A stretch of 45,000 bases of DNA from Bacillota bacterium (lineage in GTDB: Bacteria > Bacillota > Bacilli > Bu12): positions 1 through 45,000 of the forward strand of contig JADBKH010000018.1 in the NCBI GenBank assembly GCA_014896485.1, in the 5' to 3' direction. Position 1 is the first letter of the stretch; each line of letters begins with the position of its first letter. The translations under genes were made by a program, and so were the position numbers. Below the pieces are notes generated by a model. It was not told the origin of the DNA, did no database searches, and was given only the letters and a program-made list of their open reading frames with translations. Of the stretch, positions 35,097-43,416 are shown piece after piece.

Positions 35097-35663
35097 ATGT
35101 ACGCAAAGCATCGGTTGCGTGTGCTGGTCGTGCCGCTGCTGCTCGGACTGGGTGCTGTGATGACCGCGTGTGGACCGGCTGCTCGGCCGGCCCCGGCGCC
35201 TCAACAAGCGGCGCCGCCACCGGCTCCTGCACCGTTGCCCCAAACGCAGCCACCTGCGACTCAAACGGTTCCCCAAGTGCAGACGGGACCTGCACCTGCT
35301 GCACCGATGGCGCCCAACAACAGTCAGGCTGCTGCTCGCCAGGCCGATCGCCTTTCCAAAGCCGCAGCAAGCGTGGCAGGCGTGCGCAAAGCGACGGTCG
35401 TCGTCAACAACCATGCTATCTATGTAGGGTTGGACTTGAATGCCGATGTGACCGGTGCACAGACCAACCAAGTCAAGCGCCAGGTCCAGGAGCGCATCAA
35501 GCAACAGGTGGGACCCCAAGCGACGGTCACAGTAACGGCAGATGCCGATACCGTGCGCCGTTTACAGCAAATCTCGGCTGGGATTGCCGCGGGTCGGCCC
35601 GTTTCCAGCTTTGCCGATCAGCTGTCCGAGATCGGACGGCGGATGATGCCGAATTCGCGTTAA
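35097..35663 (+). CDS. YhcN/YlaJ-type sporulation lipoprotein
   Basis: A 188-residue secreted lipoprotein. The signal peptide ends in the lipobox VMTAC, giving Cys25 as the lipidated residue. Residues about 26-75 are a Pro/Ala/Gln-rich linker. The rest is a YhcN/YlaJ domain: ADRLSKAAASVAGVRKATVV, NNHAIYVGLDL, and VKRQVQERIKQQV with the final FADQLSEIGRRM. Members are found in spore inner membranes of Bacilli; some affect germination or outgrowth. The ATG at 35097 follows GGAGGTGGG. It sits between rpmE and prfA and ends at a terminator. A forespore promoter is likely, but I see only a weak match upstream. Confidence 0.82.
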   Translation: MYAKHRLRVLVVPLLLGLGAVMTACGPAARPAPAPQQAAPPPAPAPLPQTQPPATQTVPQVQTGPAPAAPMAPNNSQAAARQADRLSKAAASVAGVRKATVVVNNHAIYVGLDLNADVTGAQTNQVKRQVQERIKQQVGPQATVTVTADADTVRRLQQISAGIAAGRPVSSFADQLSEIGRRMMPNSR

Positions 35664-35687
35664 TCCGGCAGCGATCGCAGACGAGAG

Positions 35688-35721
35688 GGCAGAGGTGTAA
35701 GGCAGGCCTCTGCCTCTTTTT
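35688..35721 (+). terminator. Rho-independent terminator after the spore lipoprotein gene
   Basis: GGCAGAGG (35688-35695) pairs with CCTCTGCC (35707-35714), loop of 11 bases, followed by TCTTTTT. Confidence 0.65.
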
Positions 35722-35761
35722 GCGTCAAGATATCAAGAAAGGAATATGTGAAGGAGCAGCG

Positions 35762-36856
35762 ATGTCCAGCGAAACCATTCTCAGCCATCCCAAGCTGCAG
35801 CAGATGATGGCGCGTTTCGAGGAGATTCAACGGCAACTCTACGATCCGCAAGTGATACAAGATCCTCGGAAATTGGCCGAATTGGGGCGTGAGCAGGCAG
35901 AGCTTGAACCGGTGATCTCGGCTTTGCAGCAGCTTCGGGAGGCGGTACGCCAGATCGAGGAGGACGAGCGCTTGGTACAGGAGACGGACGATCCGGAGCT
36001 GCACGCGCTGGCGGAAGAGGAGCTGCAGAGTCGCCACGCTCAGGCAGAAGCGCTTGAAGAGCAGTTGCGGCGTGCACTGCTGCCCAAAGATCCCAACGAC
36101 GAAAAAAATGTTATCGTCGAAATCCGGGCTGCGGCAGGGGGCGAAGAGGCAGCCCTGTTTGCCAACGATCTGTTGCGCATGTATACGCGCTATGCAGAGC
36201 GACGTGGCTGGAAGTACGAGCTGTTGGCGGAAAGCCGGACGGAATTGGGAGGAATCAAGGAGGCAACGCTGGAGATCACCGGTCGCGGTGCCTACAGTCG
36301 ACTCAAATATGAGTCGGGAGCCCACCGGGTCCAGCGGGTACCGGTGACAGAGTCGGGTGGGCGGATCCACACATCGACCGCAACAGTGGCCGTGATGCCA
36401 GAAGCCGAGGAAGTAGACATCGAGATCGATCCAGACGAATTGCGCATCGATTTGTTCATGTCTTCCGGCCATGGTGGCCAGTCGGTCAATACCACCTATT
36501 CGGCTGTGCGCATCACCCACTTGCCGACCGGCATCGTGGTCACTTGCCAGGATGAACGCTCGCAGCTTAAAAATCGAGAGAAGGCCATGCGTGCACTGCG
36601 GGCGATCTTGCTCAAACGCAAGCAAGAGGAACAGCAGAGTCAAATTGCCCAAGAGCGTCGCTCCCTGGTGGGTTGGGGGGAACGTTCTGAGCGTATCCGC
36701 ACGTACAACTTCCCCCAAAACCGGGTGACCGATCATCGTATCAACTTTACAACCTATCGGTTGCAAGAAGTGCTTGATGGTGATTTGGACGAATTGTTGG
36801 ATGCCTTGGCATTGGCCGATGAACAGATCCGCCTCAAAGAGGTCCAGGGCGAATGA
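35762..36856 (+). CDS. prfA: Peptide chain release factor 1
   Basis: A 364-residue RF1 that reads UAA and UAG stop codons. The coiled N-terminal domain precedes the codon-recognition tripeptide PVT in RVQRVPVTESGGRIHTS, which marks RF1 rather than RF2, and the catalytic GGQ at 238-240 in SGHGGQSVNTTYSAVRITH. The Gln is the target of the methyltransferase encoded by the next gene. The ATG at 35762 with GAAGGAG upstream is used; the same frame stays open far upstream over the lipoprotein gene, but that part is a shadow. The end overlaps prmC (ATGA), so factor and modifying enzyme are coupled. Confidence 0.97.
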   Translation: MSSETILSHPKLQQMMARFEEIQRQLYDPQVIQDPRKLAELGREQAELEPVISALQQLREAVRQIEEDERLVQETDDPELHALAEEELQSRHAQAEALEEQLRRALLPKDPNDEKNVIVEIRAAAGGEEAALFANDLLRMYTRYAERRGWKYELLAESRTELGGIKEATLEITGRGAYSRLKYESGAHRVQRVPVTESGGRIHTSTATVAVMPEAEEVDIEIDPDELRIDLFMSSGHGGQSVNTTYSAVRITHLPTGIVVTCQDERSQLKNREKAMRALRAILLKRKQEEQQSQIAQERRSLVGWGERSERIRTYNFPQNRVTDHRINFTTYRLQEVLDGDLDELLDALALADEQIRLKEVQGE

Positions 36857-37710
36857 CGCGGACGGAGCATTTGGAGCGGGCTGCAGCCTGGCTCTCCTTT
36901 AATGGGATTGAAGCGCCGCGCAGAGAAGTGGAGGAGCTCCTCGCGTGGATCCTTGGGGTGTCTCGTCTGACCCTGTTGGCCCATGGCGAGGAACCGCTTA
37001 CGTCCGCACAAGGAGCGCGCTTTTGGGAAGCGGTCGACCGCCGCGCGCACCGTGAGCCGTTGCAGTACATCACGGGGGAGGTGTCGTTTTGTGGGTTGCG
37101 CCTCGCTGTAACGCCAGGGGTCTTCATTCCCCGCCCCGAGACGGAGCTGCTGGTTGAAGCCATTGTGGATCAAAGCGATCCGCAGGCTACGCTTCACTTT
37201 CTCGATTTGGGGACGGGTAGCGGCGCGATTGCGTTGGCCCTTTGCCACAGGTTGCCCCGGGCTGTGGGGGTAGCAGTCGATGTCTCCCGGGAAGCGTTGG
37301 CCGTTGCTGCCCAAAACGCGATACAACTGGACTTTGCGGAGCGCCTTCGACTGCTGTTTGGCGATCTGCGCGCCCTGGAGGCGACGGCGTTGCCCCTCTC
37401 CAGCTTTGATGTGATCGTCTCCAATCCACCCTACGTGCCACAAGAAGAGTATGTGCGTTTAGCGCCCGAAGTTGCCCGGTGGGAGCCGCGCACTGCCCTC
37501 GACGGCGGTGTGGACGGCCTGTGGGCTTATCGGGCCATTGCGCGGCAGGCCCCCTTGTTTCTGAAACCCGATGGACGGGTCGCAGTCGAATTGGGCGCAG
37601 GCGAAGCCGAGCCTGTGCAGGCCCTTTTCGTTCAAGCCGGCTTTACCTCCGGGACACTCATCGCAGATTTTGCCGGTATCCAACGCCTCTACATCACCCG
37701 TCGACCCTAG
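36853..37710 (+). CDS. prmC: Release factor glutamine methyltransferase PrmC
   Basis: A 285-residue SAM-dependent enzyme that methylates the Gln of the GGQ motif in release factors. The N-terminal helical domain (REVEELLAWILGV, REPLQYITGEVSF) binds the factor; FIPRPETELLVE, the SAM loop FLDLGTGSGAIALAL, and the catalytic NPPY (191-194) in VSNPPYVP are diagnostic. The ATG overlaps the prfA stop by four bases. It is of standard length and matches YwkE of B. subtilis in position. Confidence 0.95.
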   Translation: MTRTEHLERAAAWLSFNGIEAPRREVEELLAWILGVSRLTLLAHGEEPLTSAQGARFWEAVDRRAHREPLQYITGEVSFCGLRLAVTPGVFIPRPETELLVEAIVDQSDPQATLHFLDLGTGSGAIALALCHRLPRAVGVAVDVSREALAVAAQNAIQLDFAERLRLLFGDLRALEATALPLSSFDVIVSNPPYVPQEEYVRLAPEVARWEPRTALDGGVDGLWAYRAIARQAPLFLKPDGRVAVELGAGEAEPVQALFVQAGFTSGTLIADFAGIQRLYITRRP

Positions 37711-37727
37711 CCTTTTTCTTTTACCAC

Positions 37728-37755
37728 GTTTGCGACAGAGTATTCCGGCAAAACT
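37728..37755 (+). promoter_or_regulatory. Sigma-F-like promoter of spoIIR
   Basis: GTTTG (37728-37732) and GGCAAAACT (37747-37755) are separated by 14 bases. The -10 fits the sigma-F pattern GGnnAnAnT and the -35 matches four of five positions of GYWTA. spoIIR is known to be a sigma-F gene in Bacillus, so position and function agree; the spacer is one base short of the most common length. Confidence 0.45.
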
Positions 37756-37775
37756 GAAACCCAGGAGGGGTTTCG

Positions 37776-38501
37776 GTGAGTCGGCTTTTCTCATTTGCCA
37801 AACGCTCGTGTTTTGCTTTGCTTCTCATCGCATCGTGTGGAGGACTGCTGGCCTGGTTGAGCACCCGCCCGGGTACTCCCCTGGTCGTGGCCGCTGCAGC
37901 CACCGGCGCGCTGGCCGATGAGCAACTGCTCGGTGCCGCGGCACAACCCATCCCTTCCGATGCCCTGCGTCTACGCATTTTGGCCAACAGCGATACCCCT
38001 GCGGATACGGCAGAGAAATTACGGGTGCGGGATGCCATTCTCGCGACAGTAGGACCCCTTTTGGCCAACTGTACGACCGCCGAAGAAGCAGCGCAGCGGC
38101 TGCAAGCAGTGATCCCCCAGCTGACTTCGGTAGCCAATGCGCAATTGCAGGCAGATGGCGTCTCTTACCAGGCAACGGTCCGCTTCGGAGAGATTCCTTT
38201 TCCCACCAAGCGCTATGGGGACCGTCTCTATCCAGCCGGATTGTATCGTGGTCTTCTTATCACATTGGGTCAGGCACAAGGAGCCAACTGGTGGTGTGTG
38301 CTCTTTCCACCCCTTTGCTACGTTGCGACCGATGCTTCCGAGGCGCATCAAGCCGACGCTTCGACGGCATATGCGGCGTCGGCGCGTTTTGACGACCAGC
38401 AGCAGGAGATAGGCCAGCCATCCGACGATATTCCCCAAGTGCGCTTTGCGGTGTGGGACGGACTGCGTGCGCTGAGGCGCTTTGTCCACACGCTTTTCTG
38501 A
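37776..38501 (+). CDS. spoIIR: Stage II sporulation protein R
   Basis: A 241-residue secreted signal protein. Made in the forespore, SpoIIR activates the SpoIIGA protease that matures sigma-E in the mother cell. An N-terminal hydrophobic segment (about residues 10-30) is a signal peptide. The conserved domain includes IPSDALRLRILANSDTPAD, IPFPTKRYGDRLYPAGLYRG and the strong signature NWWCVLFPPLCYV. The C-terminal 60 residues are more divergent. The GTG at 37776 follows AGGAGGGG. Position after prfA-prmC matches B. subtilis, though ywkF is missing. A sigma-F-like promoter lies upstream. Confidence 0.95.
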   Translation: MSRLFSFAKRSCFALLLIASCGGLLAWLSTRPGTPLVVAAAATGALADEQLLGAAAQPIPSDALRLRILANSDTPADTAEKLRVRDAILATVGPLLANCTTAEEAAQRLQAVIPQLTSVANAQLQADGVSYQATVRFGEIPFPTKRYGDRLYPAGLYRGLLITLGQAQGANWWCVLFPPLCYVATDASEAHQADASTAYAASARFDDQQQEIGQPSDDIPQVRFAVWDGLRALRRFVHTLF

Positions 38502-38687
38502 TCGTTCCTTTCTTAGATCCTCGTTCTTCGGGTGGGTCCGATGGGTGGCAACCGATACTTCGGGATCGCGCCCTTTTCTGTTTGCGCTTCTCCTTGTGCT
38601 TCTCTAGGATGAAAGAGGAGCAAAGGCCTGGACGAAATAGCCTGCTGTGGCAGGGGCGTTGGTATGCCAAAGAGGGGGAAAGTAAGC

Positions 38688-40091
38688 ATGGATGGAGCAT
38701 CGATCGATCGAGAGATAGAGGAGCTGGCGCCGGCAATGCTCGATTTTGCCAAGCGTCTGATCGCTTACCCCAGTGTCGAGCAGCAGGGGGAGCCTGGGGA
38801 ACCTTTCGGGAAACCTGCTGCTGAGGTACTGGATTGTTTTTTGCGTGAGGCGGAAAGCCTCGGTTTTACGACGGTCAATGATGAGGCCTATGCCGGGCAT
38901 GCCGAATGGTCCGGCGGTAACCGGCTGGTAGGGGCGTTGGTACACCTTGACGTGGTACCGGAGGGAAGTGGATGGACCAAACACCGTGCCTTTGAACCTG
39001 TCATTGAAGACGGTCAGCTTTACGGACGGGGATCGGTCGACGACAAAGGCCCTGCGGCAGCCACGTTGTATGCCCTGGCTGCACTGCGGCGCGTGGGGAT
39101 GCAGCCAAAGGCGACGATCCGGTTGATCGCCGGTTGCAACGAAGAATCAGGGTGGCGCTGCGTTCACCACTATTTTCAACGATACCCCAGGCCAGCGTAC
39201 GCTTTTTCGCCGGATGGGGTCTTTCCCATTGTCGTGGCCGAAAAGGGAATTTTAGATGTCCGTGTCACGGTACCGCGCACTGCAGAGGGTGGAGAGCTGC
39301 ATTTGATCGCGGCAGGAGGTGGCACCGCTGCCAATGTGGTTGCTGATCGTGCATGGGCAGAGGTTGCAGGGGACCCCCAAGCGCTGGAAGAGGCCGCACA
39401 GCGTCTGGAACATGGAGATTTCCCTGGTGTAGCCGCCACGCTGCAACAGGGGCGTTTGCAACTGCGCGCCACCGGCGTCGGCGCTCATGCCATGCAGCCG
39501 CACAAAGGGATCAATGCCATCGTGCGTCTGGCGAGAGCTGCGGCGATCTTGCCCGTTGGAGAGTCAGAAGCGCAACTTTTCACCTTTGTGCGGGATCGCA
39601 TCGGAGAGCAAACCGATGGCAGTCTGCTGGGCATCGCCTGCAGCGATGAGGCGTCGGGTGCCTTGACCGTCAATCTGGGTCAACTGTGGACGTCGCCAGA
39701 ACAGATCGGCTTTTCGCTCAACATTCGTTATCCCGTCAGCCTCACTGCAGCGGTGCTGGAGGAGCGCCTGCACGCTGCTCTTGCCTCGTTGGGCGGCCAG
39801 ATACATTTCGAGGACAATGCGCCGCACGCTGTCGATCCGAACAGCCCGCTGGTGAACCAGTTGGCGGCGGCCTATGAAAAGGTCGTCGGTCAACCGGCGG
39901 AGCGCTTGGCCATTGGCGGGGGTACCTACGCACGTGCAGCAGGCAATGCGGTCGCTTTTGGCCCGATTTTTCCGTGGCGTGCGCCGCTGGATCATGAACC
40001 CGAAGAGCATATTGCGGTCGAAGATCTCATTGCCTGCGCCAAAATCTATGCCCGGGGGTTGGCCATGCTGGCCGATGAGGGCTTGTCATAG
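38688..40091 (+). CDS. M20 family dipeptidase (PepV-like)
   Basis: A 467-residue dizinc peptidase of the M20 family. Metal ligands are visible in VGALVHLDVVPEGSGW (His), YGRGSVDDKGP (Asp, bridging), AGCNEESGW (catalytic Glu then Glu) and AYAFSPDGVFP (Asp), with a final His in APLDHEPEEH. VHLDVVP, the RGSVDDKGP form and the NEESGW/SPDG pair match the PepV/Xaa-His dipeptidase group. It would hydrolyse dipeptides in the cytoplasm. The ATG at 38688 follows GAGGGGG; the ATG at 38664 in the same frame is an alternative. The preceding 186 bases after spoIIR have no clear promoter. Such a gene is not part of the core ywk-ywl cluster of B. subtilis. Confidence 0.88.
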   Translation: MDGASIDREIEELAPAMLDFAKRLIAYPSVEQQGEPGEPFGKPAAEVLDCFLREAESLGFTTVNDEAYAGHAEWSGGNRLVGALVHLDVVPEGSGWTKHRAFEPVIEDGQLYGRGSVDDKGPAAATLYALAALRRVGMQPKATIRLIAGCNEESGWRCVHHYFQRYPRPAYAFSPDGVFPIVVAEKGILDVRVTVPRTAEGGELHLIAAGGGTAANVVADRAWAEVAGDPQALEEAAQRLEHGDFPGVAATLQQGRLQLRATGVGAHAMQPHKGINAIVRLARAAAILPVGESEAQLFTFVRDRIGEQTDGSLLGIACSDEASGALTVNLGQLWTSPEQIGFSLNIRYPVSLTAAVLEERLHAALASLGGQIHFEDNAPHAVDPNSPLVNQLAAAYEKVVGQPAERLAIGGGTYARAAGNAVAFGPIFPWRAPLDHEPEEHIAVEDLIACAKIYARGLAMLADEGLS

Positions 40092-40159
40092 TTGTCCCTG
40101 CCTGCACATAGAGAGAAGGAGAGTACGATCTACCTTGCGCTCTCCTGGGGGCCTCGGCT

Positions 40160-40579
40160 GTGCAGCAATGGTTGGCATGGGCGCTGTTGGCGATGCTCTG
40201 CTACGGGATCGCTCCAGTGTTCGAAAAAGAAGGATTGACACGCATCGATCCCATCACCGCGGTCATGTTCCGCGGCTTTCTGGTGGGCTTTATCCTGCTT
40301 ATCTATCAACTGGCGAGCGGGCATGGTCCATTGATTCGTGAAGTCTCGCCTTCTGGTCTTGCGCTCGTTTTGCTTGGCTCGGTCTTTGGAGTGCTTTTGG
40401 CGCAGACTTTTTACTTTCAAGCGCTGCGGCAGGGATCTGTCGGACAAGTCGTGCCGGTTACCGGGGCTTGGCCGCTGGTGGCCGTTTTGTTATCGATGCT
40501 GTTTTTTCATGAACCATTGAGTTGGCCTCGTGCGGCAGGGGCGGTTTTGGTGGTTGCAGGGCTGCTGCTGCTGCGCTGA
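40160..40579 (+). CDS. Half-size EamA-domain transporter
   Basis: A 139-residue membrane protein with a single EamA domain and about five hydrophobic helices. It ends with the family pattern of the last helices: GQVVPVTGAWPLVAVLLSML, FFHEPLSWPRAAGAVLVVAG. Full EamA (DMT superfamily) proteins have two such domains in about 300 residues; half-size members probably act as dimers, like small multidrug or undecaprenyl-linked carriers. The start is GTG with GGGGG ten bases upstream; no ATG is available in this frame before conserved sequence. It lies between the dipeptidase and tsaC on the same strand. Substrate unknown. Confidence 0.8.
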   Translation: MQQWLAWALLAMLCYGIAPVFEKEGLTRIDPITAVMFRGFLVGFILLIYQLASGHGPLIREVSPSGLALVLLGSVFGVLLAQTFYFQALRQGSVGQVVPVTGAWPLVAVLLSMLFFHEPLSWPRAAGAVLVVAGLLLLR

Positions 40580-40614
40580 GCCATCGCATGTACTTGTCGT
40601 AGGGAGGGAAAGCC

Positions 40615-41676
40615 GTGGCGTGTCAGTGGGTGATTTTGGATGCCGATCAAGCACGTTGGACCGAAGTGTTGGAAGCACCAGCACAGGCATTGCGGGAGGG
40701 GCGGCTCGTCGCTTTTCCGACCGAGACCGTCTACGGCCTTGGCGCCAATGCTTTCGATGCCGCAGCAGTGCAGGGGATCTACCGGGCGAAAGGTCGACCC
40801 AGCGATAACCCATTGATCGTCCATCTCGCCGATGTACAGGAGGTTAGGAAGGTGGCAAGCGCATTTCCAGCGATTGCGCAGCGCCTTGCAGCCCGTTTTT
40901 GGCCGGGGCCGCTCACCTTAGTGCTGCCAGCCCGTCCCCAGCTGCCCCGTGTCACATTGGGGGGGCTGCAGACCGTGGCTGTCCGCTTGCCCAGCCATCC
41001 GGTCGCCCAACAGCTCCTGCGCCTGGCCAACGTCCCGGTTGCGGCACCGTCGGCCAACCGTTCCGGACGGCCGAGCCCGACGACAGCGGCCCATGTCTTT
41101 GCTGATCTGGGCGATCGCATCGATTACCTGATCGACGGTGGTCCCTGCTTGGTCGGTGTCGAATCGACGGTATTGGACGTAACTGTAACCCCTCCGGTAC
41201 TCCTGCGGCCAGGAGGCATTCCAAAAGAAGTGTTGGAGGCGACGGTAGGAGCGATTGAAGTCCCTGCGCCGTTGCAACCGGGGGAGCACCCCCGGGCGCC
41301 AGGGATGAAGTATCGCCACTATGCACCCCAGGCACCTCTGCTTCTTTTGGAGGGGCCCTTTCCGGCAGTCGTACAGGCAGCGCGAGAAGAACTTTGGCTG
41401 GCCGAGCAGGCGGGAGCATCTACCGGGCTGATCACCGATCGTGCCTATGCCGCACAGCTTTCCGCTACGGTTGTGCGCATCCTCGGCGATCCGGGAGAGA
41501 CGCAAGCCGCTGCAGCGGCCCTTTTTGACGCCCTGCGGGCCATGGATCAAGCGGGCGTTGACCGTATCCTTGCTACCCCTTGGCCGCGACGGGGGGTGGG
41601 GGAAGCCGTAATGAACCGTCTGGAAAAAGCGGCAGGTGGTCATGTGCGACGTGTGGGAACCCCTGCCGAGGCGTGA
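40615..41676 (+). CDS. tsaC: L-threonylcarbamoyladenylate synthase (YwlC/Sua5 form)
   Basis: A 353-residue enzyme that makes threonylcarbamoyl-AMP from threonine, bicarbonate and ATP, the first step of the t6A37 tRNA modification. The YrdC/TsaC domain (about residues 1-210) has VAFPTETVYGLGANAF, YRAKGRPSDNPLIVH with the KxR motif, the FWPGPLTLVLP block and AAPSANRSGRPSPT with SxN. The C-terminal Sua5 domain (about 235-353) is connected by PRAPGMKYRHYAPQAP, so this is the long TsaC2 form used by Bacillus. The start is GTG with AGGGAGGGAAA upstream. Position corresponds to ywlC. Confidence 0.93.
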   Translation: MACQWVILDADQARWTEVLEAPAQALREGRLVAFPTETVYGLGANAFDAAAVQGIYRAKGRPSDNPLIVHLADVQEVRKVASAFPAIAQRLAARFWPGPLTLVLPARPQLPRVTLGGLQTVAVRLPSHPVAQQLLRLANVPVAAPSANRSGRPSPTTAAHVFADLGDRIDYLIDGGPCLVGVESTVLDVTVTPPVLLRPGGIPKEVLEATVGAIEVPAPLQPGEHPRAPGMKYRHYAPQAPLLLLEGPFPAVVQAAREELWLAEQAGASTGLITDRAYAAQLSATVVRILGDPGETQAAAAALFDALRAMDQAGVDRILATPWPRRGVGEAVMNRLEKAAGGHVRRVGTPAEA

Positions 41677-41728
41677 TACACAGCCTCCCTTCTCGTATCG
41701 CCAAGCATTATAGCCGGGAGGCACAGAG

Positions 41729-42457
41729 ATGAACGCAATGCTGGTCAGCCTTGCGGCAGGAATGTGCACCCTCCTTGGTGCCGCATTGGCTTGGCAGATC
41801 GGGCATCCTGGCGAGGGGCTGCTGCATGGGTTGCTGGGGTTTGCAGCTGGGATGATGGTCATCATCACGTTCATCGATCTTCTTCCGGAATCTGCTTCTG
41901 GTGGACGCCCAGCACTGCTCACCTTCCTTGTCGCCCTCTTTCTTTTTGCGGTGGCGATTCGTCTTTTACAACCTGTGCCTGCCCTTTCTGCGAGCCAATC
42001 GTCGGGCAGTGCCCAGGCGTACCTGCGGATGGGGTGGACATTGGTCGCTGCAATTGCGTTGCACGATCTTCCCGAAGGATTTGCCATTGGCGCTGCGACA
42101 GGGGAAAACGTGCGGACGGGAACCGCCGTTGCACTCGCGTTGGCCGCACACAATGTGCCGGAGGGAATCACGATCGCGGTTCCCTTTTTGGCTGCAAAGG
42201 GCCGAAACCCACTTCCCCTCTTGCTGGCAGGATTGGATGCGCTGCTTTCGCCCCTTGGAACGGCGGCAGCTGGGTGGGTCTCTCAAAGTGCTGTAACAGG
42301 TGGGGTCGTTTTGGCCGATGCGATCGCTGCAGGAGCAATGTTGGCGGTCTGTGCCGTGGAATTGCTGCCCGAAGCGTTCTCGCAGCGTAGGAGGGCTGCC
42401 TTGCTCGGGTGCTGCTGCGGCGCCGTATTGGCGGCGATATTTGGTTTGGCATTGTGA
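41729..42457 (+). CDS. ZIP family metal transporter
   Basis: A 242-residue membrane protein with eight hydrophobic segments. Helices 4 and 5 contain the metal-binding pair HDLPEGFAIGAA and HNVPEGITIAVP, characteristic of ZIP proteins that import zinc or other divalent metals (ZupT/GufA group). The interhelical loop between helices 3 and 4 is short and lacks a long His-rich region. The ATG at 41729 follows GCCGGGAGG. At this position B. subtilis has ywlD, a MntP-like manganese exporter; here an unrelated metal carrier is present. Metal selectivity cannot be read from the sequence. Confidence 0.88.
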   Translation: MNAMLVSLAAGMCTLLGAALAWQIGHPGEGLLHGLLGFAAGMMVIITFIDLLPESASGGRPALLTFLVALFLFAVAIRLLQPVPALSASQSSGSAQAYLRMGWTLVAAIALHDLPEGFAIGAATGENVRTGTAVALALAAHNVPEGITIAVPFLAAKGRNPLPLLLAGLDALLSPLGTAAAGWVSQSAVTGGVVLADAIAAGAMLAVCAVELLPEAFSQRRRAALLGCCCGAVLAAIFGLAL

Positions 42458-42505
42458 GCGGCGGCTGATCCGTTATACTCATTGCAGACAGGAGGGGAAG
42501 TTTCG

Positions 42506-43387
42506 ATGCGCATCCTCTTTGTCTGTAGTGGAAATACGTGTCGTTCGCCGATGGCTGCTGCCGTTGCGCCAGAGATCGGAAAACGTCTCGGCATTCCCGT
42601 AGAAGCACGTTCGGCTGGGTTGTTCGCCATTGCCGGGTTGCCTCTCTCTGATGAAGCTGCTGCGACGCTGCGGAATCACCAGATAACGCCGCCGGATCAC
42701 CGCTCTCTGCCGGTCGGCGAAGAGGATCTTTTGTGGGCCGATCGCATCGTCGCCATGACAGCCGATCATGCAGCGGCGCTTCGCGCTCGCTTTCCCGAGA
42801 TTGCAACGAAAGTGGAAAACCTCTCCGAATGGGCCGGGGAGACGATCAGTGATCCGGTCGGACGTGGACAGCAAGCGTACGAGACCGCCTTTGCTCGTAT
42901 CGAACGGGGGATCACGCGTCTGTTGAAAGCAGATCAGCAGCCCCCTGCCTCCGCAAGTCCCACAAGTGGGCACATCCAGGAAACGGCGGATGGGCGCCTG
43001 CTTATCGTGTCGGATGAAGAGGGCGCGGCGTTGGCAGAGGCATTGACCCAAGCATTTCACGGCCTGGGGATGCCCGTGGAACGCCTTCCTGCGGCAGCGA
43101 GCGACCCACAGAGGATCGCCCTGCTGCTGGAAGACGCAGCGAAGCAGCAGGAGGGGGAGCTTGCTGTCGCTGTCAATGCATTGGGGTTTGATGTGGCCAT
43201 GGCGGCAAATCGTTCCACCTTTTTGCGCGCCGTCTTTGCCACCGATCCGACCGTTGCTGCCACTGCAAGGCGAACAGGTGCCGATCTGTTGTGTCTGGGA
43301 GCCGCTTTTTCTGGTGTGGAAAGTGGGCGGGCGATGGTACGGGCTTTCTTGTTTCCACAAAGCTTGCTGGAAGGATCACCCCGGTGA
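42506..43387 (+). CDS. ywlE: Protein arginine phosphatase (YwlE type) fused to a degenerate RpiB domain
   Basis: A 293-residue fusion. Residues 1-150 are a low-molecular-weight phosphatase: the P-loop CSGNTCRS starts at Cys7 and has Thr11, the residue that marks the arginine phosphatase YwlE rather than tyrosine phosphatases; the general acid is Asp116 in SDPVG. A Pro/Ala/Ser linker follows. Residues about 163-290 resemble ribose-5-phosphate isomerase [32 protein letters not shown] and the AMVRAFL end. But the RpiB catalytic Cys is Asn (N224) and the His-Asn pair is Arg-Thr, so isomerase activity should be lost. In B. subtilis ywlE and ywlF (rpiB) are adjacent separate genes. ATG at 42506 with AGGAGGGG upstream. 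Its end overlaps a possible glyA start. Confidence 0.88.
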   Translation: MRILFVCSGNTCRSPMAAAVAPEIGKRLGIPVEARSAGLFAIAGLPLSDEAAATLRNHQITPPDHRSLPVGEEDLLWADRIVAMTADHAAALRARFPEIATKVENLSEWAGETISDPVGRGQQAYETAFARIERGITRLLKADQQPPASASPTSGHIQETADGRLLIVSDEEGAALAEALTQAFHGLGMPVERLPAAASDPQRIALLLEDAAKQQEGELAVAVNALGFDVAMAANRSTFLRAVFATDPTVAATARRTGADLLCLGAAFSGVESGRAMVRAFLFPQSLLEGSPR

Positions 43388-43416
43388 TCCCAGACGGGAA
43401 GGGAGAGAACGCAAGG

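Noticed and set aside
35042-35761. N-terminal extension of prfA by 240 codons
   Set aside because: The open stretch overlaps the lipoprotein gene in another frame and is Cys/Arg-rich. RF1 proteins begin at the ATG at 35762, which has a good ribosome-binding site.
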